Assembly (NCBI GenBank): GCA_002716385.1
Contig: PBAX01000008.1
Location: 1-64,000, forward strand
DNA: 64,000 nt
From: Phycisphaerae bacterium
GTDB taxonomy: Bacteria > Planctomycetota > Phycisphaerae > Phycisphaerales > SM1A02
Direction: 5' to 3'
Every line of letters starts with the position of its first letter. Positions within the stretch are counted from its first letter, which is position 1. Shown one piece after another: positions 1 through 7,112 of this stretch. The translations under genes were made by a program, and so were the position numbers. Below the pieces are notes generated by a model. The model worked only from the letters and a program-made list of their open reading frames with translations, was not told where the DNA came from and ran no database searches.

Positions 1-182
1 AACAAGAAGTGATCCCTCCATCATGGCAGATTTGGTGCCTGGATCAAGGGATAAAGGGTTCAGTTGGGCCAGTTGGGGGCGTCTTGGCAGCCTCTTGGCC
101 TTTTGGCAGCACTAAGAAGGTCGGTATCAATCACGGGAGCCAACCAGGTGGGGCAGTACAACTGGGGGACACTCTCTCCTCT

Positions 183-220
183 AGAGCGGCCTTGGTATCT
201 CGTGATGCTGAGGCCGCTCT
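183..220. terminator. Inverted repeat, possible terminator
   Basis: A perfect 9-bp inverted repeat (AGAGCGGCC at 183-191, GGCCGCTCT at 212-220) encloses a 20-base loop. It lies just past the stop of the minus-strand tail ORF at 265-699, so it could end that transcript. There is no clear T tract, so the role is uncertain. Nothing else is recognisable in positions 1-264. Confidence 0.35.
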
Positions 221-264
221 TGTTAAAGACCCGAATCAATGTGTCCAAGCGCCCAAGTGTCCAA

Positions 265-699
265 TCACTGATCACACTCCAGCAGGGCGGCGATGGCGTT
301 GCGTACTGGTCCCGGTAGCGTGTCCCATTGGCTCACCAGTTGGGCCAGCAGGGGATCCATGTCCCCCATTGTGTGCAGAGACGTGCGCGCGCCCCCTGTT
401 GTGTTCTTTTCTTGATCGTTGTTGTTGCCGTGCTTGTCTGCACTTACGTCACTTTTGGCATCACCATCGCATCGGTCTACGAAACCGAAGGTTCCAGGTT
501 CGAATCCTGGTACCCGCGTTCTGGTGCGCACTTGGTTCCTCGCGGGGTGGGGCGTCGGTTCGCAGGCAGGCCCGATGCCTGCGTCGACGTCACTCGACGA
601 CCCACTGCGGGGTCGACTCGTTCCTTCTCCTTGTCCTCGAACCCGCCTCCGAACCTTGGGCCCGTACCCCGTTCGGAATCGGGTGCGTTGGTGAGTCAC
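265..699 (-). pseudogene. Integrase-tail-like ORF read through an antisense tRNA remnant
   Basis: This open frame of 144 codons is probably not an ordinary gene. Its middle (RTRVPGFEPGTFGF) is the antisense reading of a tRNA 3' half at about 473-519. Its end, MDPLLAQLVSQWDTLPGPVR followed by NAIAALLECDQ, matches the end of the ORF at 4691-4996 in the pattern D-P-x-L-x(2)-L-x(3)-W-x(2)-L-P-x-P-x-R-x-A-I. The two are similar as protein but differ as DNA, which suggests the tail was once translated. Inference: it is the detached C-terminal end of a tyrosine integrase whose gene spanned the attachment site. No recombinase catalytic residues are present, and the start shown is arbitrary. Confidence 0.45.
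473..519 (+). repeat. tRNA-Arg(ACG)-like 3' half, probable att remnant A
   Basis: The sequence holds an anticodon arm (TCGGT, loop CTACGAA, ACCGA), a variable segment AGGTT, a perfect T arm (CCAGG, TTCGAAT, CCTGG) and the 3' acceptor strand TACCCGC with discriminator G. The anticodon would be ACG (Arg). The 5' half (acceptor 5' strand and D arm) is absent: the upstream bases do not pair with the acceptor strand. This is the usual appearance of the far end of an element integrated at a tRNA 3' end. It is not a functional tRNA. Confidence 0.7.
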
Positions 700-717
700 A
701 CGTTGTATTCAGAATGA

Positions 718-3042
718 TCAAGGCTCGGGGCAGGGTCCCCAAGCATCGAGCACGGCGAGCAGGTCATTGACACCGACAACTCCATCGCCATCTACATCAC
801 CGACAGGCTGATCCTGGCCCCAGTAGCCGATGATGGCCAACACGTCATTCACATCAACGACACCATCGGAGATGCCGGGTCCATCCGGGCCGGAGACATC
901 CTCATCGCATTCGCATTCGTCAAGGTAGCCATCACCGTCGGCATCGCCGCCGTTGGCAATGTCGCAACTGTCGAGGATGCCGTTGTCGTTGCAGTCCGTC
1001 TGGGAGCCATCTGCCAGTTGGCATTCATCTGGAACACCATCCTCGTCACAGTCTGATGTCCAGCCTTTTTCGATTTCAAAGTCGTCGGGGATTGTGTTGC
1101 CGTTGCAGTCGAGCTCACAATTGTCAGGAATTCCATCACCATCGACATCAGGATCGTTGTCGCAATCATCGATCAGTCCATCGCCATCGCAATCCTCTTC
1201 GCACTCGTCTGGTACTAGGTTCTGGTTGCAGTCGTAGGAGGTGCCGTTGTCCACATCGTCAAGGTCAGTAATCTGATTGCAGTTGCAGTCACCGATGCAG
1301 CCATCGGCTACTTGGTTGCCGCCACTGTCAGACCAGCCGCCAGTGATTTGATTAGGAACATTGCAGCAAACGGCGGATTCACTGATGATGGGTTTGCTGT
1401 TGGTGGAGCAGTAGATCCCGCCGCTGCTGTTGGCCGTGTTTTCCGAGATCGTGCAGTCGGTGATGGTGGGGTTACTTACCAGGCAGTAGAGCCCGCCACC
1501 GCTAGAGTTGACCGTATTTTTCGAGATCGTGCAGCCGGTGATGGTGGGGTTGCTGAAGTAGCAGTAGATCCCGCCACCCCGATTGTCAGCCGTGTTGTCT
1601 GTGATTATACAACCAGTGATATTGGCATTGATTATGTGCCAACACTGGATCCCTGCGCCATTGCCGGCCGTGTTTGCCGAGATCGTGCAGTTGGTGATCG
1701 TGGCGTTGCCTTCAGACCGCAGATGAATTCCGCCGCCTTCTTCGGCCGTGTTTTCCGAGATCGTGCAGCCTTCGATGGAGGGGTCGCTGTTATCCCAGCC
1801 GAAGATTCCACCGCCCCGATTGGCTGTGTTATTGGAGATCGTGCAGTCGGTGATGGTGGGGTTAGTGGGGTTGTGCATGCAGTAGATCCCTCCGCCAAAG
1901 ACGCTGGACGTGTTGCCCGAGATCTCACAGTCGGTGATGGTGGGGCTGCTCCCGTAGTAGCAGGCGATTCCGCCGCCATTACTGGCTGTGTTATTGGAGA
2001 TCGTGCAATCGGTTACGGTGGGTGTGCTGTTCGTGGTCTGGCAGTAGATCCCGCCGCCACCGTAATAATAATCATCGGTGAGAGCGTAGTTGCCAGAGAT
2101 TGTGCAACCAATGATGGTAGTGCTGCTCCAGCAGCCGATTCCACCGCCTCTGCCGGCCTCGTTGCCCGAGATCGTGCAGTCGATGATAGTGAGGTATGGC
2201 GAGGAACTTTGGATTCCTCCGCCGGCATCAGTGGCCGTGTTGTCCGAGATCGTGCAGCCGCTGATGGTGTGGCTGCTTTGTGAGCCACAGTTGATTCCGC
2301 CGCCATCATTGCCGGCCGTGTTTTCCGAGATCGTGCAGTCGGTGATGGTGGGGTTACTTTCCAGGCAGTAGATCCCTCCGCCAAAGATGCTGGATGTGTT
2401 GCCCGAGATCTCACAGTCGGTGATGGTGGGGCTGCTCCCGTAGTAGCAGGCGATTCCGCCGCCGGAACTGCTGCTGGCCGTATTGCCCGAGATCGTGCAT
2501 CCATCAATAGTTGGACTGCTGCCAGTCATATAGATGCCGCCGCCGCGGGAGCCCGTGTTGTCCTTGATCTCACAACTAGTGATGATGGGGTTGCTGTTGC
2601 TTTCGCAGGCGATCCCGCCGCCAAAGTCCCAGCCCGTATTGCCCGAGATCTCACAGCCGGTGATGGTGGGGCTGCTGCTGGAGCTGTAGATCCCACCGCC
2701 GCTGTTGGCTGAGCCACCAGTAATTAGCAGATCCTTGATCACGGTTTCGTCATCTTCTTCACTTTCGATCACGAACACACGGCCACCCGGCTGGCCATCG
2801 ATGGTGGTCGCCAGTGATCCATTCGTGTTGAGTGTGCCCTGAATGGTGATGGCCTTGCCGCCGGGGTTGAGGTTGGCCTCGTTAAAGGTGCCTGCCGCAA
2901 TATTGATCACGTCGCCATTGGCTGACGCATCGATAGCTTCCTGAATGGTGGGGTAGTCCGCAGGAACATTGATCACGTCTGCATAGGTGTTGCCACAAAG
3001 CAACAGACAGATCATCGCGATGAGGAGACGTGGGCAGGTCAT
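718..3042 (-). CDS. Secreted right-handed beta-helix protein with dockerin end
   Basis: The 774-residue protein starts with a signal peptide (about residues 1-21, ending TYA|D) and the conserved opening VPADYPTIQEAIDAS. About twenty parallel beta-helix coils follow, each with a unit like P-T-I-T-D-C-x-I-S-x-N-T-A-x(2)-G-G-G-I-Y-C, covering residues 90-560. Next come Asp-rich calcium-binding spacer repeats (D-C-N-x-N-x-I-x-D) and a C-terminal dockerin pair around GDVDGDGVVGVNDLLAVLDA. An extracellular or cell-surface role is likely; the substrate is unknown and no polysaccharide-lyase active site could be assigned. The start overlaps the stop of the upstream paralogue as ATGA, so the two are translationally coupled. 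The DNA of the coil region is itself strongly repetitive. Confidence 0.88.
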   Translation of the reverse strand: MTCPRLLIAMICLLLCGNTYADVINVPADYPTIQEAIDASANGDVINIAAGTFNEANLNPGGKAITIQGTLNTNGSLATTIDGQPGGRVFVIESEEDDETVIKDLLITGGSANSGGGIYSSSSSPTITGCEISGNTGWDFGGGIACESNSNPIITSCEIKDNTGSRGGGIYMTGSSPTIDGCTISGNTASSSSGGGIACYYGSSPTITDCEISGNTSSIFGGGIYCLESNPTITDCTISENTAGNDGGGINCGSQSSHTISGCTISDNTATDAGGGIQSSSPYLTIIDCTISGNEAGRGGGIGCWSSTTIIGCTISGNYALTDDYYYGGGGIYCQTTNSTPTVTDCTISNNTASNGGGIACYYGSSPTITDCEISGNTSSVFGGGIYCMHNPTNPTITDCTISNNTANRGGGIFGWDNSDPSIEGCTISENTAEEGGGIHLRSEGNATITNCTISANTAGNGAGIQCWHIINANITGCIITDNTADNRGGGIYCYFSNPTITGCTISKNTVNSSGGGLYCLVSNPTITDCTISENTANSSGGIYCSTNSKPIISESAVCCNVPNQITGGWSDSGGNQVADGCIGDCNCNQITDLDDVDNGTSYDCNQNLVPDECEEDCDGDGLIDDCDNDPDVDGDGIPDNCELDCNGNTIPDDFEIEKGWTSDCDEDGVPDECQLADGSQTDCNDNGILDSCDIANGGDADGDGYLDECECDEDVSGPDGPGISDGVVDVNDVLAIIGYWGQDQPVGDVDGDGVVGVNDLLAVLDAWGPCPEP

Positions 3043-4502
3043 GGGCAGGTCACACCGAACTGGGAGATCACCAGAAGGATGTCGTTGACACTTACTTCGC
3101 CGTCTCCGTTGGCGTCGCCGAGGCAGATCGTGGGGCAGTTGGCATCTGGACAGGTCACATCGTCGCCGGCGTAGTTGCCGTCACTGGCAAGGCAGTCGGT
3201 GCCTGTCGTCACGACACAGTTGCCGCCAATGCAGCAAGCGCCAACGAGATCTGGTTCTACAGGCGGGGGACAGCCGGCGTTGGAGCACGGAACATCATCG
3301 CCTGCATAATCGCCCGCAGATTCGATGCAGTCTGTTGCGGTGGCAATGATGCATCCGCCGTTCAGGCAGCATGCGCCAGTTGGATCACAGGGTGCAGATG
3401 GTTCGCACTCGTCGCAACTGGAGTCTTCGCCCAGCCAATCTCCGCCCCAGTACAGGCAGTCTGCTTCCAAGGTTTGAAGGCACGTGTCATTTGTGCAGCA
3501 GGCGCCGATGACAGGAGGGATGTAACAGGGGTCATCTGTGCAATCGGAATTGTCACCCAGGTACTCACCACCATTGCTGTTGCAATCCTGTTCGGTGGCG
3601 AGCGTGCAAAGGCCATCCAGGCAGCAGGCGCCGATCAGTGTCTGGCAAGTGTCATTGATGAAGTTTCCGTTGCCGTCAATCCAAGTCCCGTCAATTTGAT
3701 ATCCGGCATTTCCGCAGATGATGCTATCAGTGATTGTGACTTTGTCCGAGTAGATGCCAGTGTAATTGTTGCGAACAGTGCATCCGTTGAGTCTGATGTT
3801 TGCAAAGAAGGAGTTGCTAAAGATGCCACCTCCCATAGTGGCATCATTACCTTGAATCGTGCAGTCAATGATGTCAACTGGATAGTCCTGGGCATTGGCA
3901 TAGATCCCACCGCCAAAGCCTAACTCGCCATCCATGTTGTTTTCAATTAAGCAATTGATGATTGATCCAGGTCCATCACTACTTCCTGAAACTGCAATAC
4001 CCCCACCGTATTCTGATGTGTTGCCCGAAATCGTACAGTTTCGAATAGTTGTGTTATTCATATATGCCGATATACCACCGCCAGTCTGCGAATAGCAGTT
4101 GGTAATATGGCAGCCTTCTATCACGGTGTAATGGCCGCATTCAATGCCGCCGCCATCAGGGTGGTAGCCACGTGTGATGATGAGGTTCTTCAGGGTTGCT
4201 TCATTGCCGCCTTGCTCGTTCCAGATGCCCCATATTTCAAATACTCGAAACAGATCTTGTCCGTCAATGGTTGTAGCCAGGGATCCGTCACCGTTGAGAG
4301 TCCCCTGTATTGTGATGGCCTTGTTTTCTGAAACGATTCCATTCTCGTAGAACGTTCCAGCCGCGATCTGAATGACATCACCATTTGATGATGCATCAAT
4401 CGCGCCTTGAATCGTGGGGTAGTCCGCGGGGACGTTTATGGTTGCAGCGAATGATGTTCCTGCAAGCAACAGGCTCGCGAGGATTGCACAGATAGCTCTC
4501 AT
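3039..4502 (-). CDS. Secreted beta-helix protein with GACC cysteine repeats and dockerin
   Basis: The 487-residue protein begins at the ATG at 4502, preceded by a purine-rich GGGAGAGAAGA; 21 further codons upstream lack a signal sequence. After a signal peptide (MRAICAILASLLLAGTSFA) comes VPADYPTIQGAIDASSNGD, nearly identical to the downstream gene, and a shorter beta-helix (to about residue 290). Four cysteine-rich repeats of about 45 residues follow, each beginning GACC and containing D-C and G-x-Y-x-G-D/E-D/N. The end is a single dockerin-type segment (GDANGDGEVSVNDILLVISQ). It is the first gene of a two-gene operon, probably the product of duplication followed by C-terminal domain exchange. 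Role unknown; an extracellular location is well supported. Confidence 0.87.
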   Translation of the reverse strand: MRAICAILASLLLAGTSFAATINVPADYPTIQGAIDASSNGDVIQIAAGTFYENGIVSENKAITIQGTLNGDGSLATTIDGQDLFRVFEIWGIWNEQGGNEATLKNLIITRGYHPDGGGIECGHYTVIEGCHITNCYSQTGGGISAYMNNTTIRNCTISGNTSEYGGGIAVSGSSDGPGSIINCLIENNMDGELGFGGGIYANAQDYPVDIIDCTIQGNDATMGGGIFSNSFFANIRLNGCTVRNNYTGIYSDKVTITDSIICGNAGYQIDGTWIDGNGNFINDTCQTLIGACCLDGLCTLATEQDCNSNGGEYLGDNSDCTDDPCYIPPVIGACCTNDTCLQTLEADCLYWGGDWLGEDSSCDECEPSAPCDPTGACCLNGGCIIATATDCIESAGDYAGDDVPCSNAGCPPPVEPDLVGACCIGGNCVVTTGTDCLASDGNYAGDDVTCPDANCPTICLGDANGDGEVSVNDILLVISQFGVTCP

Positions 4503-4608
4503 GGATCTTCTCTCCCGGTAGGTCCAAGCCCCATTCTGGCGGATCGGGCAGGGGGGATCAATCAAATACAGACCGGATCATGGATCAGAGGCCCTGATAG
4601 GGGCAGGA

Positions 4609-4624
4609 GAGCACTGTGGTGCTC
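4609..4624. other. Short perfect hairpin upstream of the beta-helix operon
   Basis: GAGCAC, loop TGTG, GTGCTC. It lies between the end of the minus-strand tail ORF (4691) and the start of the beta-helix operon (4502). It could end transcription of the tail ORF; no T tract is visible. Confidence 0.3.
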
Positions 4625-4690
4625 AGAATCTGTGAACCAGCAATGGCGATAGGTTGAGGCGAGTTTCTGCGCTTCACGCCAACAACAGGA

Positions 4691-4996
4691 TCAGGTGCTT
4701 TCAGCATGCAGTTCGGAGAGGGTCGAGATGGCGGCCCTGGCTGGTTCGGGGAGTTCGTTCCAGACACTCATCAGGCGTTGCAGTCGAGGGTCAACCCTCT
4801 TCTGCGCCACACTGGGCGCCACACTGGTTTTCGACTCATCATCAACAACCGAGTTCCTGGTATCGGTATCATCGATTTGTGTAGGATTCTGTCTGGCCTT
4901 CAGCGGTCTTCTAAACCGCAGGTCGGACGTTCGAGTCGTCCTCGGGGCGTTTGCATAATGAAGTATTTCCTCAAGATCCAGATATAAAAAATTCAA
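4691..4996 (-). pseudogene. Second integrase-tail-like ORF across a tRNA remnant
   Basis: This frame of 101 codons has the same design as the one at 265-699. An upstream part is the antisense reading of the tRNA remnant at 4905-4949 (TTRTSDLRFRRP), followed by a polar linker and a helical end, VDPRLQRLMSVWNELPEPAR then AAISTLSELHAEST. The shared ending (D-P-x-L ... W-x(2)-L-P-x-P-x-R-x-A-I) supports a common origin. No recombinase core is present. Inference: a detached C-terminus left at the far end of an integrated element. The annotated start at 4996 lies beyond the remnant and has no clear ribosome binding site. Confidence 0.45.
4905..4949 (+). repeat. tRNA-Arg(TCT)-like 3' half, probable att remnant B
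   Basis: GCGGT, loop CTTCTAA, ACCGC forms a perfect anticodon arm with anticodon TCT (Arg). A short variable segment and a perfect T arm (GGACG, TTCGAGT, CGTCC) follow, then the 3' acceptor strand TCGGGGC with G. No 5' half precedes it. From CTAA at 4911 onwards, about 45 bases recur with five differences at 6217-6262 in the same orientation, so B and C form a direct repeat that begins inside the anticodon loop. Confidence 0.72.
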
Positions 4997-5036
4997 TCTC
5001 TTGGTTTATATACGCAATTTGAATGAGAGGCTTTTA

Positions 5037-6146
5037 ATGATTTGTAATAAGTACATCGTAACTTTGGCAGCATGCTTGTCAGTGTCCGGGGTTATGTCTG
5101 CATGTGGGAGTAAGCAAAAAGCTGGTCCGCAATACAAAAATGTTTCTCGGACTAAACTAAAAATTGTAGAGGACGATGAGGGAAATAAGTCTCTAGTCGC
5201 AGTTGATGAGATGACACTTGCTTATGAAGAGGTAATCGAAAGATCGCCAAATGTAAGTTCTGTTACGCAAATCACTAGACTGCAAGGTGCCAAATCCCCT
5301 GGCCGTATCGATGTTTCATCTGATGGAAAATCAATTGTCTTTCAGGCATTTGAGAAAGATCGTGGCGTGAAGTCAAACTTGTGGAGAGCTTCTACCTCCG
5401 GAACCGGTGGGATAAGTCAAATTACGGCCGGTAACTACTATGACATGTCTCCTCGCTACTCAACTGATGGAAATCGAATCTACTTTTCTAGTAATAGGAA
5501 TTCTCTCTTGCCACGTATTTGGTCAGTTCGATCAAGTGGTGCAGGTGGAATTTCTATGCTTACGCAGAGTTCATCATTCGATTCAAATCCAAGTGTTTCA
5601 GAGGACGGAATTGTATATTTCTGTTCTCTTCCGCCACATGCTTCAGCTGGTCAGATTTGGTCAATAAAAAGTGATGGCGGTCATTTGACTCAGCTTACTG
5701 AAGGTGTTGATCCTGCTATTTCAAAAGATGGAAGTCAGCTTCTGTATTCATCTAAGGATAGAGATAGCGGTAACTGGACATTGTGGAGTATGACCTCAGA
5801 TGGCCTTTCTCCAATGCAGATGACATCACCTACTGAGGGGAATAGTAGGGCTGCTTCGTGGTCTCCTAATGGAGAATGGATTGTCTATTCATCCGATCGT
5901 GCTAAAGATAACAATGGCACTCAGAATTATGACATTTGGATAATGGACTCTGATGGGAGTAACAAAATCCAATTGACTACAAATGGTTCATTTGACACCT
6001 TGCCAGTATTCGGTCCCAATGGAAAGTCCGTTTACTTTCTCTCAAATAGAGGATTCAATTGGGAGGTTTGGAAAATGAATGTTGAATCTGTTGTATCTGA
6101 TAATGTGACTCAAGCATCAGCAAAGAAGCCATCACTTGTTTATTGA
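5037..6146 (+). CDS. TolB-like beta-propeller lipoprotein (A+T-rich insert)
   Basis: The 369-residue product starts at the ATG at 5037, which has AGAGG eight bases upstream; an earlier in-frame start at 5001 would bury the signal peptide. The leader ends with the lipobox-like MSAC, so it is probably a lipoprotein. From about residue 85 to the end there are roughly six PD40/WD-type blades of the kind S-x-D-G-x-x-I-x-F-x-S...W-x-x, as in TolB and related periplasmic propellers (for example PRYSTDGNRIYFSSNRNS). The gene is clearly richer in A+T than its neighbours and sits alone between two direct repeats of a tRNA 3' end, which points to horizontal acquisition. It is not TolB itself: no pal, tolA or tolQ/R genes are nearby. 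The ligand is unknown. Confidence 0.85.
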   Translation: MICNKYIVTLAACLSVSGVMSACGSKQKAGPQYKNVSRTKLKIVEDDEGNKSLVAVDEMTLAYEEVIERSPNVSSVTQITRLQGAKSPGRIDVSSDGKSIVFQAFEKDRGVKSNLWRASTSGTGGISQITAGNYYDMSPRYSTDGNRIYFSSNRNSLLPRIWSVRSSGAGGISMLTQSSSFDSNPSVSEDGIVYFCSLPPHASAGQIWSIKSDGGHLTQLTEGVDPAISKDGSQLLYSSKDRDSGNWTLWSMTSDGLSPMQMTSPTEGNSRAASWSPNGEWIVYSSDRAKDNNGTQNYDIWIMDSDGSNKIQLTTNGSFDTLPVFGPNGKSVYFLSNRGFNWEVWKMNVESVVSDNVTQASAKKPSLVY

Positions 6147-6216
6147 AGATCAATCAAGCGTAAATTTAATTTGACCAAGTGGCAAGCTTCTGAGAATAGT
6201 CAGAAGCTTGTTTCAC

Positions 6217-6255
6217 CTAAGCCGCAGGTCGCACATTCGAGTCGTGCTCGGGGCG
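6217..6255 (+). repeat. tRNA 3'-end remnant C, direct repeat of B
   Basis: CTAAGCCGCAGGTCGCACAT and the following bases to the acceptor strand TCGGGGCG repeat remnant B in the same orientation; similarity continues to about 6262. Identity starts abruptly in the anticodon loop: the 5' side of the anticodon stem is missing. The T arm has one A-C mismatch. The remnant therefore cannot be a functional tRNA and fits a recombination crossover in the anticodon loop. Confidence 0.7.
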
Positions 6256-6286
6256 CTTGCACATGACCGCTCGGTAGATACAACAA

Positions 6287-6308
6287 CACCCCCGTGAAGA
6301 CGGGGGTG
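6287..6308. terminator. Hairpin terminator
   Basis: CACCCCCG, loop TGAAGA, CGGGGGTG: a perfect 8-bp G+C-rich stem. On the minus strand it is followed by a T-rich stretch (TTGTTGTAT). It lies 33 bases past the stop of the small lipoprotein gene at 6341-6535 and probably ends that transcript. Confidence 0.7.
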
Positions 6309-6340
6309 CTGTAGTTATGTATATGGAGTTAGAAGCAATG

Positions 6341-6535
6341 CTACCAAGCGTTTGATTGAGCAAGACTATATGCAATCTCAAGTATTGCGTTGAAGATAAC
6401 GACAAGTGCATCATGTATATCTTCAGCAGTAGGTGCCACCAGTGATGTGTTATGTTCTGGGTGCATGGGTGTAGTGCATCCAGCAAGTAGTAACAATGTC
6501 ACAAGCGATGCTATTTGTAATTTAGCTTTGTGCAT
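6341..6535 (-). CDS. Small lipoprotein
   Basis: This 64-residue protein has a textbook lipoprotein leader: MHKAKLQ, a hydrophobic core SLVTLLLLAG, and the lipobox LAGC with Cys at residue 20. The mature part is about 44 residues and ends in a probable amphipathic helix (DALVVIFNAILEIAYSLAQS). AAAGGA stands about eight bases before the ATG, and a good terminator follows. It resembles entericidin-type or other tiny envelope lipoproteins only in layout; no family is recognised. Base composition is A+T-rich, like the insert just to its left. Confidence 0.65.
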   Translation of the reverse strand: MHKAKLQIASLVTLLLLAGCTTPMHPEHNTSLVAPTAEDIHDALVVIFNAILEIAYSLAQSNAW

Positions 6536-6699
6536 CTACAAGTCCTTTGCTGTACGCCATGAATATAATTTGCAGGAGTTTGTTTTGCGCTTTTGCAGAA
6601 ATAAATGGTCTTGCGTACCGCTTCAGGAGGGATGCATCGTCATCTGAGTGCCACATCAGCCTGACTACGGTGGATCTCTGGACCGCCAGATCAGGTGGT

Positions 6700-6996
6700 T
6701 CAGGTCCAGAGGATCAGTGCTATGAAGCTCACGCCCAATGTGACGAACCAGATCGCAGCCGTGAATGAGACGGCTGCACTTCTGCCAGTTCCCCATTCGG
6801 CCCCATGCAGGTTCGATCTTCCCATCATGCGCTTCTGCCGCTCGTTCTGTGTCTTGACCATCCGATCGATCACGCCGAGTTTCCACAACAGTACAGTGAG
6901 CCCGGTACTGATGACCAGTGGGATGATCACGAGCCACATGCCGTTCACGTCACCTGTGGACTCGGCCATGTTCTGCGATTGAGCAAGTATGCACAT
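6700..6996 (-). CDS. Small two-helix membrane protein, unknown
   Basis: The 98-residue product has two clear hydrophobic spans (about residues 20-40, WLVIIPLVISTGLTVLLWKL, and 75-96) separated by a basic, polar loop containing RMVKTQNERQKRMMGRS. The likely topology places this loop in the cytoplasm. The true start may be the Met at residue 10 (6969); neither start has a clear ribosome binding site. The function is not recognised. It lies alone, with 115 bases before the next minus-strand stop. Confidence 0.5.
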   Translation of the reverse strand: MCILAQSQNMAESTGDVNGMWLVIIPLVISTGLTVLLWKLGVIDRMVKTQNERQKRMMGRSNLHGAEWGTGRSAAVSFTAAIWFVTLGVSFIALILWT

Positions 6997-7112
6997 TCAT
7001 TGACTCTTTGTGTAATCGAGTAGAGGCTGCATGACGAAAAAGCGATTGGCCTCATCCTACTTGCTCGCAGGGTATCCATGTGTTGATCAAGTGGGGGCGG
7101 TGGCCCGAACGG

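Noticed and set aside
473-519. A complete, functional tRNA-Arg gene
   Set aside because: The anticodon and T arms are perfect but the acceptor 5' strand and the D arm are missing.
9-770. Plus-strand open frame of 253 codons
   Set aside because: Cys- and Arg-rich composition without domain or start signal; it crosses the tRNA remnant and the end of the beta-helix gene.
1312-2283. Long plus-strand open frame (323 codons) rich in repeated G-D-G-G-V-A units, and a repeated DNA pattern that looks array-like
   Set aside because: It is the antisense reading of the beta-helix coils of the gene at 718-3042. The repeats are in frame with that gene, vary in length and have no spacer structure, so it is neither a gene nor a CRISPR array.
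5037-6146. Assignment of the propeller lipoprotein as TolB
   Set aside because: Only the propeller repeats agree. The lipobox, the absence of a TolB N-terminal domain and of tol/pal neighbours, and the foreign base composition argue against it.
6217-6486. Minus-strand open frame ending CKRPEHDSNVRPAA
   Set aside because: Its end is the antisense reading of tRNA remnant C and its body overlaps the well-supported small lipoprotein gene in another frame. Unlike the ORFs at 265 and 4691, it has no W-x(2)-L-P tail.
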